Assembly: GCF_900496995.4 (NCBI RefSeq)
Contig: NC_044012.1
Coordinates: 22,916,759 to 22,980,758, forward strand
Direction of reading: 5' to 3'
DNA length: 64,000 nucleotides
Source of the DNA: Aquila chrysaetos chrysaetos
Taxonomy: Eukaryota; Chordata; Aves; Accipitriformes; Accipitridae
The translations under genes and the position numbers were made by a program. Of the stretch, positions 10,730 to 25,700 are shown piece by piece. The notes below the pieces were generated by a model that saw only the letters and a list, made by a program, of their open reading frames with translations, ran no database searches and was not told the origin of the DNA. Numbering within the stretch: the first letter of the stretch is position 1; every line of letters begins with the position of its first letter.

Positions 10730-13700
10730 CTGAAATACAAAAGAGATGATTAGAACGAAACATCCTGGCATAGCTTTGCTGATTAATTCCTCCCATCCCC
10801 AAAAGGTGCTTCGGGGCATTCTGCTGCTTCCATTCTCTCTTTCATCCTCAAATCTTCCAAGTTGTAACCAACAGTATCTGCCTGAGGAGAATGAGGCACA
10901 ATTACTTCAAGAGACTGTTAGGGGGAGAGGCTGAATTAGTGGGAAATGTCTATACATACGTAAGTGTGGCACAGATCCCTCCAGCAGCTGGGCTCAGACA
11001 CTCAGCCTGCCCAGTAGCTGACCCTGGATCCCAGTCTTCCCAGCTGCTAGCACCTAGGCACAGCAAGCCCCAAGGCTGCAGACCCTACTCCAGTTGTGGC
11101 ACAGACCCCCATGGACCCCTTGCACATGCAGTCTGTTTGGCAACTGGCCTCGGATCTTCACTCCTTCCAGGTGCCTCACCCCTGCAGACACCTACACACG
11201 TGTGTGCACACACACAAGCGGTCTTGGTCAACCCCCAGCCTCAACTGTCTCTCCAGCAGCTGGCTGGGACTTCCCTGGTCCCTCTGGTACTGCACTTACT
11301 CCAGTTGCTGCACCAGACAGACACGGGCTCCCAGACCTACGTCCCGCTCCAGCTGCTGGCCCTGAGGCCTCCCACCTCATCTCCTCATGTCATCTTCCAA
11401 AATCATACAACTATTACAAAAAGAACAGTAACTGTATCCCACTGAACACCCTCCTCAATCCAAGTCCTTTGTATCCAATGAAGACATTACTGCTTGAATG
11501 CAAGCCATATTGCTCAGAGAGCACAAATCCTGACACCAGACCCCTGGTTCTCTTCTAAGCCTTCATCTTAAGGTGCACATCTAGCGAGCAAGCACTGACC
11601 TCTGCATCAATCCTGAAACCAAGACTAAGGAGATTTTTCTGCCATGGTACTCAGTCTCACTCCCACGTGGAAACCTAGGAGATGTTGCTACTGGTCAACC
11701 CTGGAACAGCCAACTCAGCCTGGCTGGAAACAAGCCCATAAAACATTCTAACAATATATAAATGTCAGATATAAGGAATTTTCAGGAATGCTTACCAAGG
11801 AAAGAGGAAGGAAATTTTTTACAAAATACTAGTTTTACCAAGTCCAAAATAATTAATTAGTCCTATAATAAATGCCTCCTATATCCCCCAGTACACCAAA
11901 GTATAGCCATAACAACTTATGAGACAAATACCTACAGCCATGCATGCTGGAATTGTTTCATTTCTGACAAAATACCATATTTGCACTAATGTGAGAAGTG
12001 AGAACACTTCCTTTAGCATGACGTGAAGGTTGGGCTGTGGACAAAGCTAGGAAGAAAACTGTGGCAAAATCTACTGTAAGAGTGGAGAAGGCCATAGGGC
12101 TAGCATAAAAAAACCAAGTGTCAAATGGACCCAGGCAAGAGCAGGTTTCTGCAATCACTGGGTGTTGTGTGGGTCTCACCCCTCCTGAAACCACCAATAC
12201 CGAATTTTTCAAGTATGTGGAGAACACATCCCAAGCGGCATTAAAAAAAGCCTGAGCAGATTCATGCAATGAAGTGAAGATTTCAACAGAATAATTAAGG
12301 TCAGGTACAAACACATACGTGTAACTGAGTGGAAACAGCATGTGTGGTTAAAAAAGAAAAAGGCTGCTATTTTGTGTCTTTCATTCCTGTCTTCGTTTGA
12401 TGAGGAAGAAAAGAACCCAGCTATTTCAAAATCCGGGGTCCACCAACTGTACAGTCAGATATAATGCCCTTTTCTTGAGTAAAAGGGCTAAAAAAGGTAT
12501 GTCCTGATTTTTTTGAAGTCTGCAATTTTATTGCTACTGAAAGCAATTTTCTCTTTCAAAAGACTCAAAGGCACCGGCAAGAGAGCTAATCCACAGGAGG
12601 ATTTTATAATGAAAGCCAGGATGCTCTCAGAGTTACTGCACTGCTCCTGGCCCCGGAGCAGGGACAGTCAGTGGCATGGCCGGGAAAGATGAACTCACGC
12701 TCTAGCAAAGGAACCGGCTGCTAGGATGATCAGGGTACAGAAAGTCTTATTTCACAAGCGATGACTAAAATGGTCTGGCTTACTCAGCTTAGCTACAGTT
12801 AGATATGTGATCACTGTCACTAACTATGCAAGAGAAGAGATTGAAAATTATATGAACTACCTGATGTAAAGAAAATACCGGTACATGAATAAAAAACTAA
12901 AAACGTTCCTGAACATATTCAGGATAGAAATGGAAATACTTAGAGCTAGAGTGCTCAGGAAGGAAGCACAGCCTTCGCCTGTGGATCAGACACCACTTCT
13001 GTGCTTTTAAACTATGTCCAAAATCCACTCCCCTCCACGTTTCAAGAACAAAATAAGTTACAAAAATTTCTTAAAATTCAAGCTTTTCTGTCTACCGCTT
13101 TCAAACATAATTAGTTTGTCATGACCTGCCTTATATCACTTTTTCTTAGCTGATGAAATGCATCTTGACAATTAATGGTAAGAAAATAACAGGCGCTTGT
13201 TAGAACAGAATAAGGACAATCTTTGATCAAAGACTTAAGGTGTTTGTTTATAAAGAGGATAAATAAAATAGCAAAAAAACATTTCAAATGTAGCAAAAAC
13301 CACCATAAAGGTTACAACTGCAATTGAACACACTGGTCTGTTTCACAGAACTATGGACCCTTCGAAGAGCTCAGTCTTTATGCTGTTTATAACAACAGAA
13401 CCAAAAAGCCAAATCTGCCTCTGCCACAGGGAGATATAAATCACATTTCAAGCCCATAGATTTGCTACCAGACTTTTGGATAAGGTGCTTCCTTTGTTAA
13501 AAAACAGCAAAGGGAATCAACTTGCAGGGATCTTTATTGGCATAATCTTCGGTAATACAAGGGTCATACCATACGTGAATTGGCAGGTCAACACATCACC
13601 TTCCTTTTAAACTCCAGACCTCCAGTTACAGATGACCTTTGGGTTCTCTCTTCCACAGACGGACAGATCCAAATGAAACCCAGCAACAAGAGGTTTTGCC

Positions 13701-16700
13701 TCCACTTTTATCAAAACTATTTTCTGTGGCTTTTTTCAGATGCTTTTAAGTTATCAGCTATTCATACAGTTAAAATCACAAATTCATCATTACCTGTCTA
13801 TAACCCATTAGCCTCCAATCACTTCTTTCCTTGTCCTCCTCCTCCTCCTAGCAGACAGAGAGCTCACCCCATTCCTTCATAGAGGAGTCATCTTCCACTC
13901 TCCAAATAATGCTAACGAGAGGTCTAAGCTAACAATACGTCTATCCAATTTACCAACTTTAACTCAATATTAAATGCTGGTGACAATTCTACTCTCCTTG
14001 CAACAATAACTTTTTAAGAACTTTTTACTACCATCTTCATTACTGTTACAAGCAATTGAGATGACTTAGATACCTTGAAACAGCTTTTGTCCCACTCAAA
14101 TGGAGAAAACACATTCACACAACTCCAACCTTATTGTTCTTCCTGGGGTATTTCTTCCCGTCTACCTAAAATCTTTTACCTTTCTCAATATTGTCCCTCA
14201 CAGAGATACAATCATGCCAGGATCTCCATCCTCTCTTTTTCACCTAAATCCAAACAGATGCAAGAGATGCACTCAAATGAAAAATACTTGAGGACTGACA
14301 CAACAATACTTTTCTTGGAAATAGATCTTCAGGCCATGCAGGAAAGCATTATTTCCTCTTGCAGATGTTAGTGACTGCACAGATCTGGAACTTGAGGCAA
14401 CCTGAGAGCTATTTTGCCATTCAGATGCATTCAAACTTCAGTGAAACAATGGCTGCCCAACACAGAGCAGGAGATTCTAGCAGGTGAAACAAGCCTCTAA
14501 ACACCAGGAACAATATTACTTCAATCATTTCAAGTCATACTAAAAGATGGCAAATGTGATAATTTAGAATTTGAAGAAATCCATGAAGAACATACCAGTC
14601 TGAAGACCTAGAAACTGTGAATACATAACCAGCCTAAGCCTTGAGAGGCCTGTGCATTACACCAGTCCAGTTTAGTGAAACCTGAAAAAGAATTAACTCC
14701 AAACAAAAGCAAATTGGATTTCTTATTATTCCAATTACTCTAGTTTCACCACAAACGGTGAATATGGAGTACTTGCAATTAAATTTTTCTTCTGGTCAGC
14801 AAACACAAATCAGTTTATTGATCTGTTTATGCAGCCAGAGGTTTCATTTGCTGTACCATACACCTCTGGTTTTATTTCACTGAAGCCTTTTCTTTAAAAA
14901 TAGGTAAGGCTACATTCTACTGAAGCACTGAGTGGAATGAATTTAGCAGTTTTCAACCCCAGTCCCTGGAGAAGTGTATCCACTCTCCAGAATCCTTGCA
15001 TCAGTTGGCAAAACAGCAGTTTTAACTTAGCAAAGCCCAAGGAACCCTCCCGATTAACACTGCAAGGCAGCAGCAGGAGTTTGTGTAAGAGCTGAGGAAG
15101 GTCAACAATGGTGTGTTTGGGGAACACCAAGAAGGACATGAGTGCAGGACACGAGGTGCACTCACAAAACAAGACTGAAGCAATCTAGAGGAGATTCTGC
15201 CCTTCTGCTTCTCTGAGGAGAAACAGAGAATGGCTTGGAAGAAAAATGCTCCCATCCAGTGGCCATGAAACATTGCATCAGCTAAATCCCATCAGATAGC
15301 CTTGCCTTTAATCTCACTACTGCAGTGACAAATTTCTCTTTTGTGGCACAAAAATGCCACAAAAATGAAGAGAAGCCACTGATACTTGTTCACCTTGCAC
15401 CACTGTTCCTCTATGAACTGATTTCAAATGTACTGCAGTTTGAGTATAATTTCTGTGCCACTCCCTCCGTTAGACTGCATTCCTCCAGAAGGGAAAGGTA
15501 CTACAGTAGTTCTGGTGTCTTTCTACATATTGTAAAAAAAAAGGTAGAATAGCCATATTCTGAGCAGAATCTCAGCCCTCAGCAGTACTTACTGAATGCC
15601 AGCAGAGACCTCCTACAGCTGACCAGCTTTTCAAACAGCTGCAATCAAGTCCTCTGTCTGGGATAGCTGATGCAGCATCCGTTTCACAAATCTCGTTTCT
15701 CACAAGACAAACATTGGATACAGACTATTTTAACACTGGAGACTATTGGCCCTTATGTTGGAGGACTGAATATCCTCTGGAAAGTAATGTCTGTAACTCC
15801 AGAATTTAGCAGAGTGGCTAAAAACATGACCCAGCAGAATTAAAAAAAAAAGTGGGAGGGAGCAGAAGAGCTGCAGTAAGTAAATCTGAATAGCTCAACC
15901 TAATGCAGAAATAACGAGAGTCCCTGCAACAACCAAAGGAAACAACAGCACATCTTTACAGGCTCAGCAGAACATGAAGGAGGATGTCTTGCCATCAATT
16001 TGCTCTCCTTTATCGAATCATCAAGAAGCACTGGTGAAGGCTTACCAGGTCGTGCTTACAGGACAACAGCTCTAAGGTGCTCTCCCCCCTGTTCACCAGG
16101 CAGGAGCAGGACTGCCAGGCTTCTGAGATGAGAAGAGGTGAGATGCAGTAACGCTTAGTACTACTGTAAGCTGTAAAGGATCCTTAAATTAAAACAAAAC
16201 AAAAAAACCCCACCAAAACTACATCCTACCTACTAACTAGCACAAACCTTCGGGTATGCGGAGATCCTTAGGAGGCAGAAAAGACTGCTGAACTTTCTCT
16301 AGTGACTGTGAGGATCTTTGAAACAGAAAAACTGCAATTAGTAACTCACAACCTTTGAGATGAGCTGTGCAGTCACCCATTCCTCACTTCTATCTTTCAT
16401 GCAGACTTATCCTATTCAACAACCGAACCCAAGAGGTTAAGAGGCCTCTCAGGAAGAGAAGGATGGTGGGCTGTAAAGATGTATATGGGCATCATATATT
16501 TAAGAACTGCAGTTATTGGCAAAATTCCCTCCTTGCCAGAGTGCCTGTCCCCTTGCACTGCTCCAGGCTCAGATGACACCTTTCAGCACCCTGCACCTTC
16601 ACAGATAACCTAGAGGACCACCACAGGGTCACTTAGGTGGCACAGGGTCACTCTGATGCTCAAACTCCAAAGTCTCACTGTGCTTTCATTGCCTGGTGAA

Positions 16701-19700
16701 ACCATGAATGAAGTCTGAAATGGCAACCAGGCGAACTTCAGACAGACCCATTTCTTTCAGGTGACATGCTTGAGCCCAACTACAGCGTTCTCCAAGGTAA
16801 CAGCAACTCCTCCCTGGCCATCCAAGAGGTCTCCTTGACTCCACAGGCACAGCACTCGCTGCACAGGCCTACACACACACACTGAAGCTCCCTGACATTT
16901 TTCCTAGAGACATAAAGCTGCAGAGGGATCTTCTGGTTAGTCCTGTGCAAATAAAAGAAGAACCAGTCATCTGACTTCCAAGCTTTGCTTTTAGTCTTGA
17001 CAGTACCCACTGAAGGAGAAATATATATCGATTTTCTGATTCCCACCCAAGTTACGTGTTGTTTTCAGAACGGACATGAGCTATAAAGATGATGTTATGG
17101 AGAAGGTGACGGACATCCAGAACTGCAAAGGCCTATATCTCCCTTGCCAGTCGATCTTTACAAAAACACGAAGCACAAAGCATGTTATCACAGCTGCAAA
17201 AGATCACTCTTAGGTCAAAAATACTGTATCCTGGTCCCACTGATTCCTAGAATGAGTCTGATCAAGCACTGGAGAAGCCTCAAAGCACCAGGGAGGCTGA
17301 GAAACCCTACAGCAGCACACAGGTTCCTGCCAGATTCACCTACAGAAAACCATCAGACAGCTACTTTGAAGTTTTACAAGACAAAAAGGATTTATTGGGA
17401 ATGAGCCTGCCCCAACAGACAGACTGGGTTGAACATGTCCACTTCGTCTGTGGGACTGCCTTCATATGGTGCCCTTATCGCTGTTAACAGCAACACTCCA
17501 TGTCACAGAAGATGAGCACACCATTTGTGTTGTTCATTCCCATTTTGATGCTGCACTCTCCATCACACCAGCACAGATGGTTTGGTTTGTGCAACCAAAT
17601 AGAGCCAAATCAGGGAGCTTCTGTTAATTTTTCTGCTGGGGTTTTCAGCCACTGTTCCTTGGCATGATTCACTGGATGGCTACATCAGCCCAAGTGAGCG
17701 ACTGGCACAGAGTCCAGAATTAGCAGCACTTCAACCAAGTACGAAATCCATGCCACAGTCTGTCTTAGAGCCTTAATGACAAAGGGAGAAACTCCTGCAG
17801 TGGAGATTTGTAGCTCTGGCCCCTCAGGAACAACAGCTGCTGCTTCCAAGGTGTGCCAGCACTTCCTACAAAAGCATCTCCTGAACTTCTAAGCTGCATA
17901 AAACACGGGGCACATTGCCAATCTGCAACTTCAGCCCTGCTAGATAATAAACTCGGGGGAAAGCAGCCTCGTTTACAATGCCTTAAAGAGCTCTCAAGTA
18001 TGCTATGTTTTATTCAGACTCAGGCTCCAAGTCTAGAGGAGGAGGAGGAAAAGCAAGAGATCCTCCTCTGAGTGTCACTTAGGCTAGGTGATCGCACGTA
18101 GTGCTAGGCCCTCTGTGATTAAATCCCATCACCACCCCTGCTTGTTATTCACATCAGCATAAAAGCTATTGAGAAGCCATCCACGCCGGCATGAGGGGAA
18201 CAAACAACACGCTGTTCTCTGGTTTGAACAACCAACCCACCTCTTTCACTTACTGCTGAAGCGAGCACGAACCTGGCATACACCACCAAGAGCTCCCAAC
18301 ACGTGTGTCTGAAATAAAACGCTGACCTCTGTTACCAACGTGAGCCTTCTCATCTAACTAAACTAAATCTAAGTGGGGGTGGGAGCCAGCACTCCATAGG
18401 CAGAGCAGCTTTCAGGGCTGATTTTAGATACCAGAACAGAGTCCCTGAATTTTACTCTGCCTGTGATGGGAGCACACGCTGCTGTCAAGTGGTCACCAAA
18501 ACCTGCACTGCAAACAAGCTAACAAGACGACTGCTTAATGCTGGCTTCTGACTTGTTTTTACCTTAAAATACATGGGGAAGATGTTTCTAATCCATTTTC
18601 CTGTCAGACACTAGTTCTTTGAAATATTTCTATTATATTCAGGTTTCAAAGTTACTTTTTTTCCCCCTAAGTATTTTTTTTAAATCAGATTTTGGAAGTC
18701 TCTAGATTTTAGCAGTGCATCTTCCCCAAGATACACACTCATACCCCTATGAGAACAGGCCATGCAGATACCATTCTTGAAGAAGTTGCAAAGACCACCC
18801 CTGACCTGGGCAGGCAGAATTTTTTAATATAAAGGAGTTTGTTCAGGATATTAATTACATGCATCAGGACAAGCCCTTCTTGCCCTGCAGAACCTATGCA
18901 GGAAGCAAGGCTCACAACAGCTGCTTTCCATCCTATAAATGCACTTGGCCATACCACTGCTCAGAATTGTGTACATGTCTCTATATATGTCTCCACTCTG
19001 TGTTCACCGACTGCTGCTGTTTGCAATCCCATTGAAGACATCTGGACCTTTAAAAACCATGAACAAGAAAGTCAATCTGGACACAGATGGCACCCAGGTA
19101 TCACAAATATGAACAACAAAGCCTTCCCCCCCACACCCCTCAAAAATGACTCAGTCGAACACATATGTATGGTGCTGGAAACAGGGCACATCCCTCCATC
19201 TTCTATCATTTTTTGGAGTAGCTGTATTTTAAAATTCAGATGTCTGTTGTGGTAGACAAGTGACATGCTGTTAGCTTTTAAAAATAAATTAATCGAAGGT
19301 CCTCCTTTGCACTACATCTTTCATACAAGAGCAGTGTCCATTTCATGAGGCACCGGACATTGCTGTAGAAGTCTTGGCAAAATAGGTATTAATGTGGTAT
19401 TGGGCAAGGACCTGATTCGGACAACACCACAGGCTGATGGTTTTAGGAGCCTTCACATTAACATAGCTGTTTTGTCTACTTTAGGAGGTTCCCGCTTGAT
19501 TTCAGAAAACAGAAAGTGTCAACTCCAAAGGAGCAGGTTGGGGACAGCAACTATGAGACATAACGTGCTGAACCAGCCTAGGACTGCGCCAAGGCTCCAG
19601 TCCCAAGGCTTGCACAGCCCCAGGCATCATTCAGCCCACAAGCAGTTGCAAAGAGGAGGTGATGAAAACCAAGCAGTTCAAAAGGGCCGGAACAAAAAGT

Positions 19701-22700
19701 TTCCAATGAAAAGATGTAATGTGCTAAAGTCTGTGCAGGACAGATTCCCAAGCATTCAGCATTAATTTGTTGATGTGAGGACGAGGAATAAAGGAAGGAT
19801 GAAAGAGGAAAATACAACAGCCCTTTAATAATCCACAGCATTATAAGTATGCACAGCCATCTGGTGCTGTGAACTTCTATAACCCAGCTTTTCGAATGGA
19901 AATAGCCAGCCGATTTTCCCTGTACAAGCACTGTGTATTCAGCTAGAATCACAAAGTTAGAGCAGCTACAAAAAAAAATAAACACAAAGCTTTTCTCTAC
20001 AGCCAGGGATAGTGCTTCTAACTGTAATGCCCAGGGAAATAACTGGTATGTTAAAATGGGGTAATACCACATTTTAGCTTGGATCGCTTCACATCCATCT
20101 CTTAAAAATGTGTCAGCAAGTTACAGTTAGACATAGGGGACTTTAACCACTACCTTGAGTGAGGAATTGTATATTGAAAAATCTCAAGGTCAAGAGACCT
20201 GGACTCAGAAGAATACAGGTGAAAAGATGAGATCATCAAGTACAGACTGCTGGAGACTGCCATCAAAAAGGCAAGCAGGGGAAAGAGTCAGAAATTTCCA
20301 AAGGTATTGCTATAGCACCAGTTCACAACAGTATTTGCAGTAACTAAACTGGGAAATACCTTTTCCAATCTGTTCGTAACATCTGGGTATCCTGACATCT
20401 TCAGTGCTTTTATTCTCAAAAAGAAAACTCAAATTTGATCTGAATGATGTTCTCCCATTCTGAATTACTATCTTAAGAGATGTATCAAGTGAGAACTGGA
20501 ACTGAAGCTAATACACGTTTCTACGTACCAATTCAGAATAACAGTTTAACTAAGAAATGCTGGTCCGTGATAGGGAAGAAAAATCTTCCCCAGGGAAAAA
20601 GAAGATCTTTTATCGTGCCGATTAGTGCAGCAGGGAGGGGGGGTGAACAGATAAGCCAAAGATAACCTTAGACACACACACACACACACCCCCTCCTGCA
20701 GGCTTCAAGCTGTTGATGCACAAGCCCTGGGTGCTTACAAGAGAACGAACAAGGGGGAGTAAATCCTAATACAGTCTTAGCTGCTAGTCCAACCATGCCC
20801 TGCTCCCTGGCTATCGGGAGAGCAGCACGGACGCTCCTTTAACCTCCTCAAGTCCAAGCACCAAATGCAGCATGCAGATGAGAAGCTGTGCTGAAAACAT
20901 CAGCAGTGCCCAGGCTCCAGCAGAAGAGCAGCACCTGCCCCGCTGCCTAGCTTGGCTTTCCTTTCTTCCTTAGAGTCACTCTTTCCATTTTAATCAGAAT
21001 CCAACCCAGGCATGGGTCAGAGGAGGTGAAATGCCCCTTCTTCTGTTCAAGCATTTCCTGAAAGTCCAGGTTTAGGTATCTAAGCGCTTCCCAAGTTAGG
21101 CCAGTATGGCCCAATCTAATGACACTCCTGTTTCTCTCCCAGAAAGCAGTTTTGGGTAGGCAAGGTGGATATAAATTATTGCCACTTTGAAAATTTTAAA
21201 GTGCACAGAACATCAGGAGACACTAAAGTAGGTTTGCTTGGTTTATCACAGTTCAGTCCTGGATAACTGGATTACAGTTGTCTTTCCTGGAACTACTTGG
21301 GACGTTTTTGTTAGAATCCAGAGCAGGACAATTGTTCTGGATCCCACTCCGCCACGTTCCTCCTTATTATGTTCTCAGTCTCTTTCAACATCCAAACTAT
21401 TCTATTCAACATCCAAACTGCTGAACAACAAAGTATGTCATTGAAACCACACCAAACTGCATATCCACAAGAAGGAAAAATTAAAGTAGCAAGGACAACT
21501 CAAACATCCCTAGCTTACACATACCTAATTCTGCAGCTATAATCTTACACCAATGTGTTTGGGTTTTTTTCCTGTTATATCCTACCCTGTTCTTTCCCAC
21601 ACTGTTTTGTTGCTTTTGTTTTTGTTTTCAAAAATAAGATCTGAAGTTTTCAGTTTGCTATGTGGAATCATACTAACTACTGTCAAGCCTGGCCATCCCC
21701 CAGTTCAAGAAGGATGTGGAGAAGATCCAGGTGAGGGCTGCCAAGATGGCCAGGGGTCTGTGGTACATGGCCTCCAAGAAGTGGTGGAAGGAGCTGGGCT
21801 TGTTCAGTCTGGCAAAGAGAAGTCTAAGAGCAATCTAATAGCAGATTACACTTATTTGAAAATAGTTACAAGGATTACAGAGCCACACAGCAGGTCCAAA
21901 CAATACAAGGGACAACAGGGAGAAGCTGCACCTTGGAAGGTTCCTATCAGGAAATACCAGGGGAAGGGTGGTGCAGCCCTGGAAAAGGTCACCAGGGAGG
22001 TGGGGGTTCTCCATCCTTGAAGCCTTTCAAGACTCAGGAAGACAAAGTCACAGCCAACATGATCTAGTATTGGCAACAGTCCCATCTCAAACTGAATGGG
22101 ATTAGAGACCTCCAAAGCTCTCTTGTAACCAAGGTTTCTATGATTCTAGTTCTTCTCCTCCCTGTCCCCAGCCAGTACTGTCATCTCCCCTCCATGGCAG
22201 CAGCACATCCCTCCTTCCTACACACACCACTGCCCAGGCTCCATCCCACATGCTTAAGAGGGTCAAGTGTGCCACAAATGGTTCAGAAATAAACATGTGC
22301 TGATCAGTTCTCTGGATAAATTTGGACTGATATTTAATTACCTTTCCTGCAGCAAGGATGTGAATTTAGTTCTCTCTCCTACAGAGCCACTGACTTTTAT
22401 AAAATTCACAGAAACTTCAGGCCTTTGAATTCTCCACATTGCTCAAATTGGGCTGAAACTGACCTTAGAAGTTAAAAGTTAATTGTGGGAGACTGAAAGA
22501 CAGATAGCATAGTTCCACAAACTTTGCTTCCTTGGGAAATCAGGGTAAAACCAGGGCTGCAATGGACATTCAGGGACCATCCAATGCATCCCATGGTCCC
22601 CAAAGGATCCACTGCAGATGCATCATTCCTGACAGATGACTGCCTAACTTGTTCTTCAAGACAGCTTCAGCAATCCTCCGGGTAAATTTTTTTAAGGAGC

Positions 22701-25700
22701 AGGAGACACTAGTGTTGTAAAAGGTCTAACATGAATCTTTCTAAATGCAATTTAAGGCTCCTGTTTGACATAATCTGGAAAAGAGATTATTCTTTTTCCT
22801 CTTTGAAGCAGCATATTTGCAAACTGCCAGGACAACACCTTCTTTAGGCCAAACAGCCAAAATGTTTCAATCTTCCAGAGACTGTGTTTTTTTGACTCAT
22901 GATTGTTTTTGTTGATCTTCTGTCAAGTCTCTCCGCTGGCCCTGCGGTGTTTTTGAAGTCTGCTGCCCAGAAGTGTCAGAGCTTCAGCTTGGCATGCTGC
23001 ATCAGCCACTAAATGCAGCAGCATTATACCACACACAGCCTCTCTTTCTGTTCATATGCCTCAGTACATTCGTCTTTTTCCACAAGCGTGATATTACTGT
23101 CTCACATAATAGTTTGTGATTCATAGACAGATCCTTTTCTGAGAAGCCACCACCTCCTAATCTTCTGTTCTTCACCTATTTTTGTGCACTAACTTCCTCT
23201 TATTTTTAAAAAATTTGCACCTGCTATTGAATTGCTCAAATTTGTTAGGGCCATATGGAATTCAATGCACTTTGCAGCCCTTCCAATTCAATGTCATCTG
23301 CAAATATAATGAACATACCCTTCCTTCCCTCAGCTGGGTTGGCCAATAAACCCCCAAATACCACTGGACCTTTGGTAATTTCTAGAGAACCACAGTCACT
23401 ACATATTCTACTTTGTTGATGAGCCACTGGTAAGTAAATGCCAAGTTAACAAAATAGGTTTGGGGAAATAAAAGATTTGGTCCCCACGCTCTCCCTGCTT
23501 CACCTGTGACAGATTTTGAAAGCGCCATACAGCAGAATCTGCCTGCTGGCTTCTGTCCCCAGAAAGACTGGAGAACATTATTTTCCTAGCCTGTAGGCAA
23601 AGGAGTTTTGCTCAGCTTGAAGGGCAGACGAGGACAAAATGATTTGTAGCAGTAAGTGGAGAAGCACAGTTTTTCCTAGTGCCAAACCCCCTCTCCCACG
23701 TACTCCTCACCCATTGACACAGAAGATACCAGCTGATGCAGAGGACATGTGAGGCAACACTGCTTGCCCAAAGCCAGGGAGAGGAGAAGGCTCCCCACTT
23801 TCAGAAGGGGAACACTTCAAATCCTGCCTCTCCTTTGCCTGCAGACATAGGTAATTCACCATCTCTGTTTGTTAAGAACGGTTATTGTACTTACTCATTG
23901 GATTTACCCATATTGACTATTCAGGAGCTCCATGTGCCTGGCACACATTCAGCACACACAGAAGGTTTCCAAAGCAAGGCTATCAAGTGCTACAGTGCAT
24001 TTCCAAACAGGGATTTTTCAGAGACCACGGAACACTTTCACGAAATAGCAAAAGATCCCTCCAATGTCAGATCCATCCTTGCCAAGCCCCTGTGCCAAAC
24101 ACTGGAGGTACGGGAACTCCTACAAATTTTGGAAAATGAGTATTCCATGAAATGATTTTACATTCTCATCCAAGAGCCGAGCTAGTTTTCCTTAATTTTG
24201 CACTATCAGCCTCTTGAGCAAAACGGTAGCTTAAGAATGCCACCAAGAATTCCTGAAGCTTGTGAAGCTAAAAGCAAATGAAAAAAATATGAAGGACTAA
24301 GTGGAAAGAGATAAGAAACTGTAACTCACGTATTCCTATCAGCATCTGATATAACAGTATATAAAGTCTTTTGAGTCATCCCAGCTATAACAAGAAACCT
24401 TTCTTATGTCTGAGCTACATAACCGTTCTCAAAATGATCAGACTGTGAAAGAATCCCTTAGAAATTATTCTTCAGACATGGACAAAGATAGGAAACATGC
24501 AAATATTTTCCTTTTCAGACAGCTCAATTCTACCTTTTGTTAGATACGAAATCAAACTCTTCAGTTAATCACTCAAAGTGTCTGAAAGGCTGGGTGCATT
24601 TGAAGTGTAGGGTGTATCGTGCTGATGGAAGTTCATGAGCTATAGACAGACAGCTAAGCATACGTCCACACCAGCAGTTAGGCGTACGCTGCATTAACAG
24701 TGGGCATCTCTTAATAGCCACCACCAGAACGTTCTGCCTCTCCTCAACTTGTCTGCGTGGCTCCCATTTCACCAATCAACACTAATCTGGTGTATTAGTA
24801 AAAGCTCAGTTTTCAGGAAAATCCATAAAAGCATCCACTTAAAATAACAAACGTATTGGAAAACATGCCTGGGATTTATATCTTAGCACTCACTCGGGGC
24901 AGCAGGAGGGTGAAGCAGCAGGGTGGTGAGAACCAAGAGAGCAGAAGAGTCAGCCCTGAAACTCACACTCCAAAACAGGGAACTCAGATGCACCGCTGTT
25001 GGCTTGAGCCACCCCTTCCAGCTCAAAACAACTAACCCAGATCCCTTGTGTCCAGCAGCCTGAAAGCTTCAACTGCATTCTTGTCAGATTTAGGGATTTC
25101 AGGGATTAGGTAAAGAGACTACCAAGAAAAACTCCAGGCTTAGAAAGCACCTTTTTAGCCCTCCAGCTCAACACCAACAGAAGCTCCTCAAAACAGTTTT
25201 TGCAGCTTAAAAGAGATATTAACTACCTGAAATCAAAATCTTGACTTCTTATCTGTGCCATGTATGCTGGTTAACTCCTCCTTTGTCTCATCCCAGGGCA
25301 GGAGCACACTGCAACTGCTAAGGAAGTCCCAAATTTTGGTCAGAGGAAATCCGAGACATCTTTCAACAGCAGATTGTTCCAATATATCAGGTCCAACTGC
25401 CTCTCTGTAAAGCAGGGTGAATTACAGGCCACAAAATTATTTGCAACAAGGTGCATGCTTACAGCCCTTCTTTGCAGAACTCAGTTTTGATTAATTAAAA
25501 CTAGCTTTTAACCTGCAGCAGAGACAGCAGCTGGAACTACGGCCAGGTGCCAGCTCTTCAAAACCTCAAGTCTGGCACTCTGTCCAGCAAGGACAGAACA
25601 AGATGAGTGCTTGCACCTTAAGCTTTACTCCAGGAGCAGCTGAACTTCAAACACAGCTTTGCTCAGAAGCACAGACTCCCACCCCGTGTTGATCACCTCC

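Noticed and set aside
14894-15273. Two ~90-codon antisense frames in the PSKH1 intron
   Set aside because: No homology, splice context or codon signal; the expected random occurrence in 35 kb of intron.
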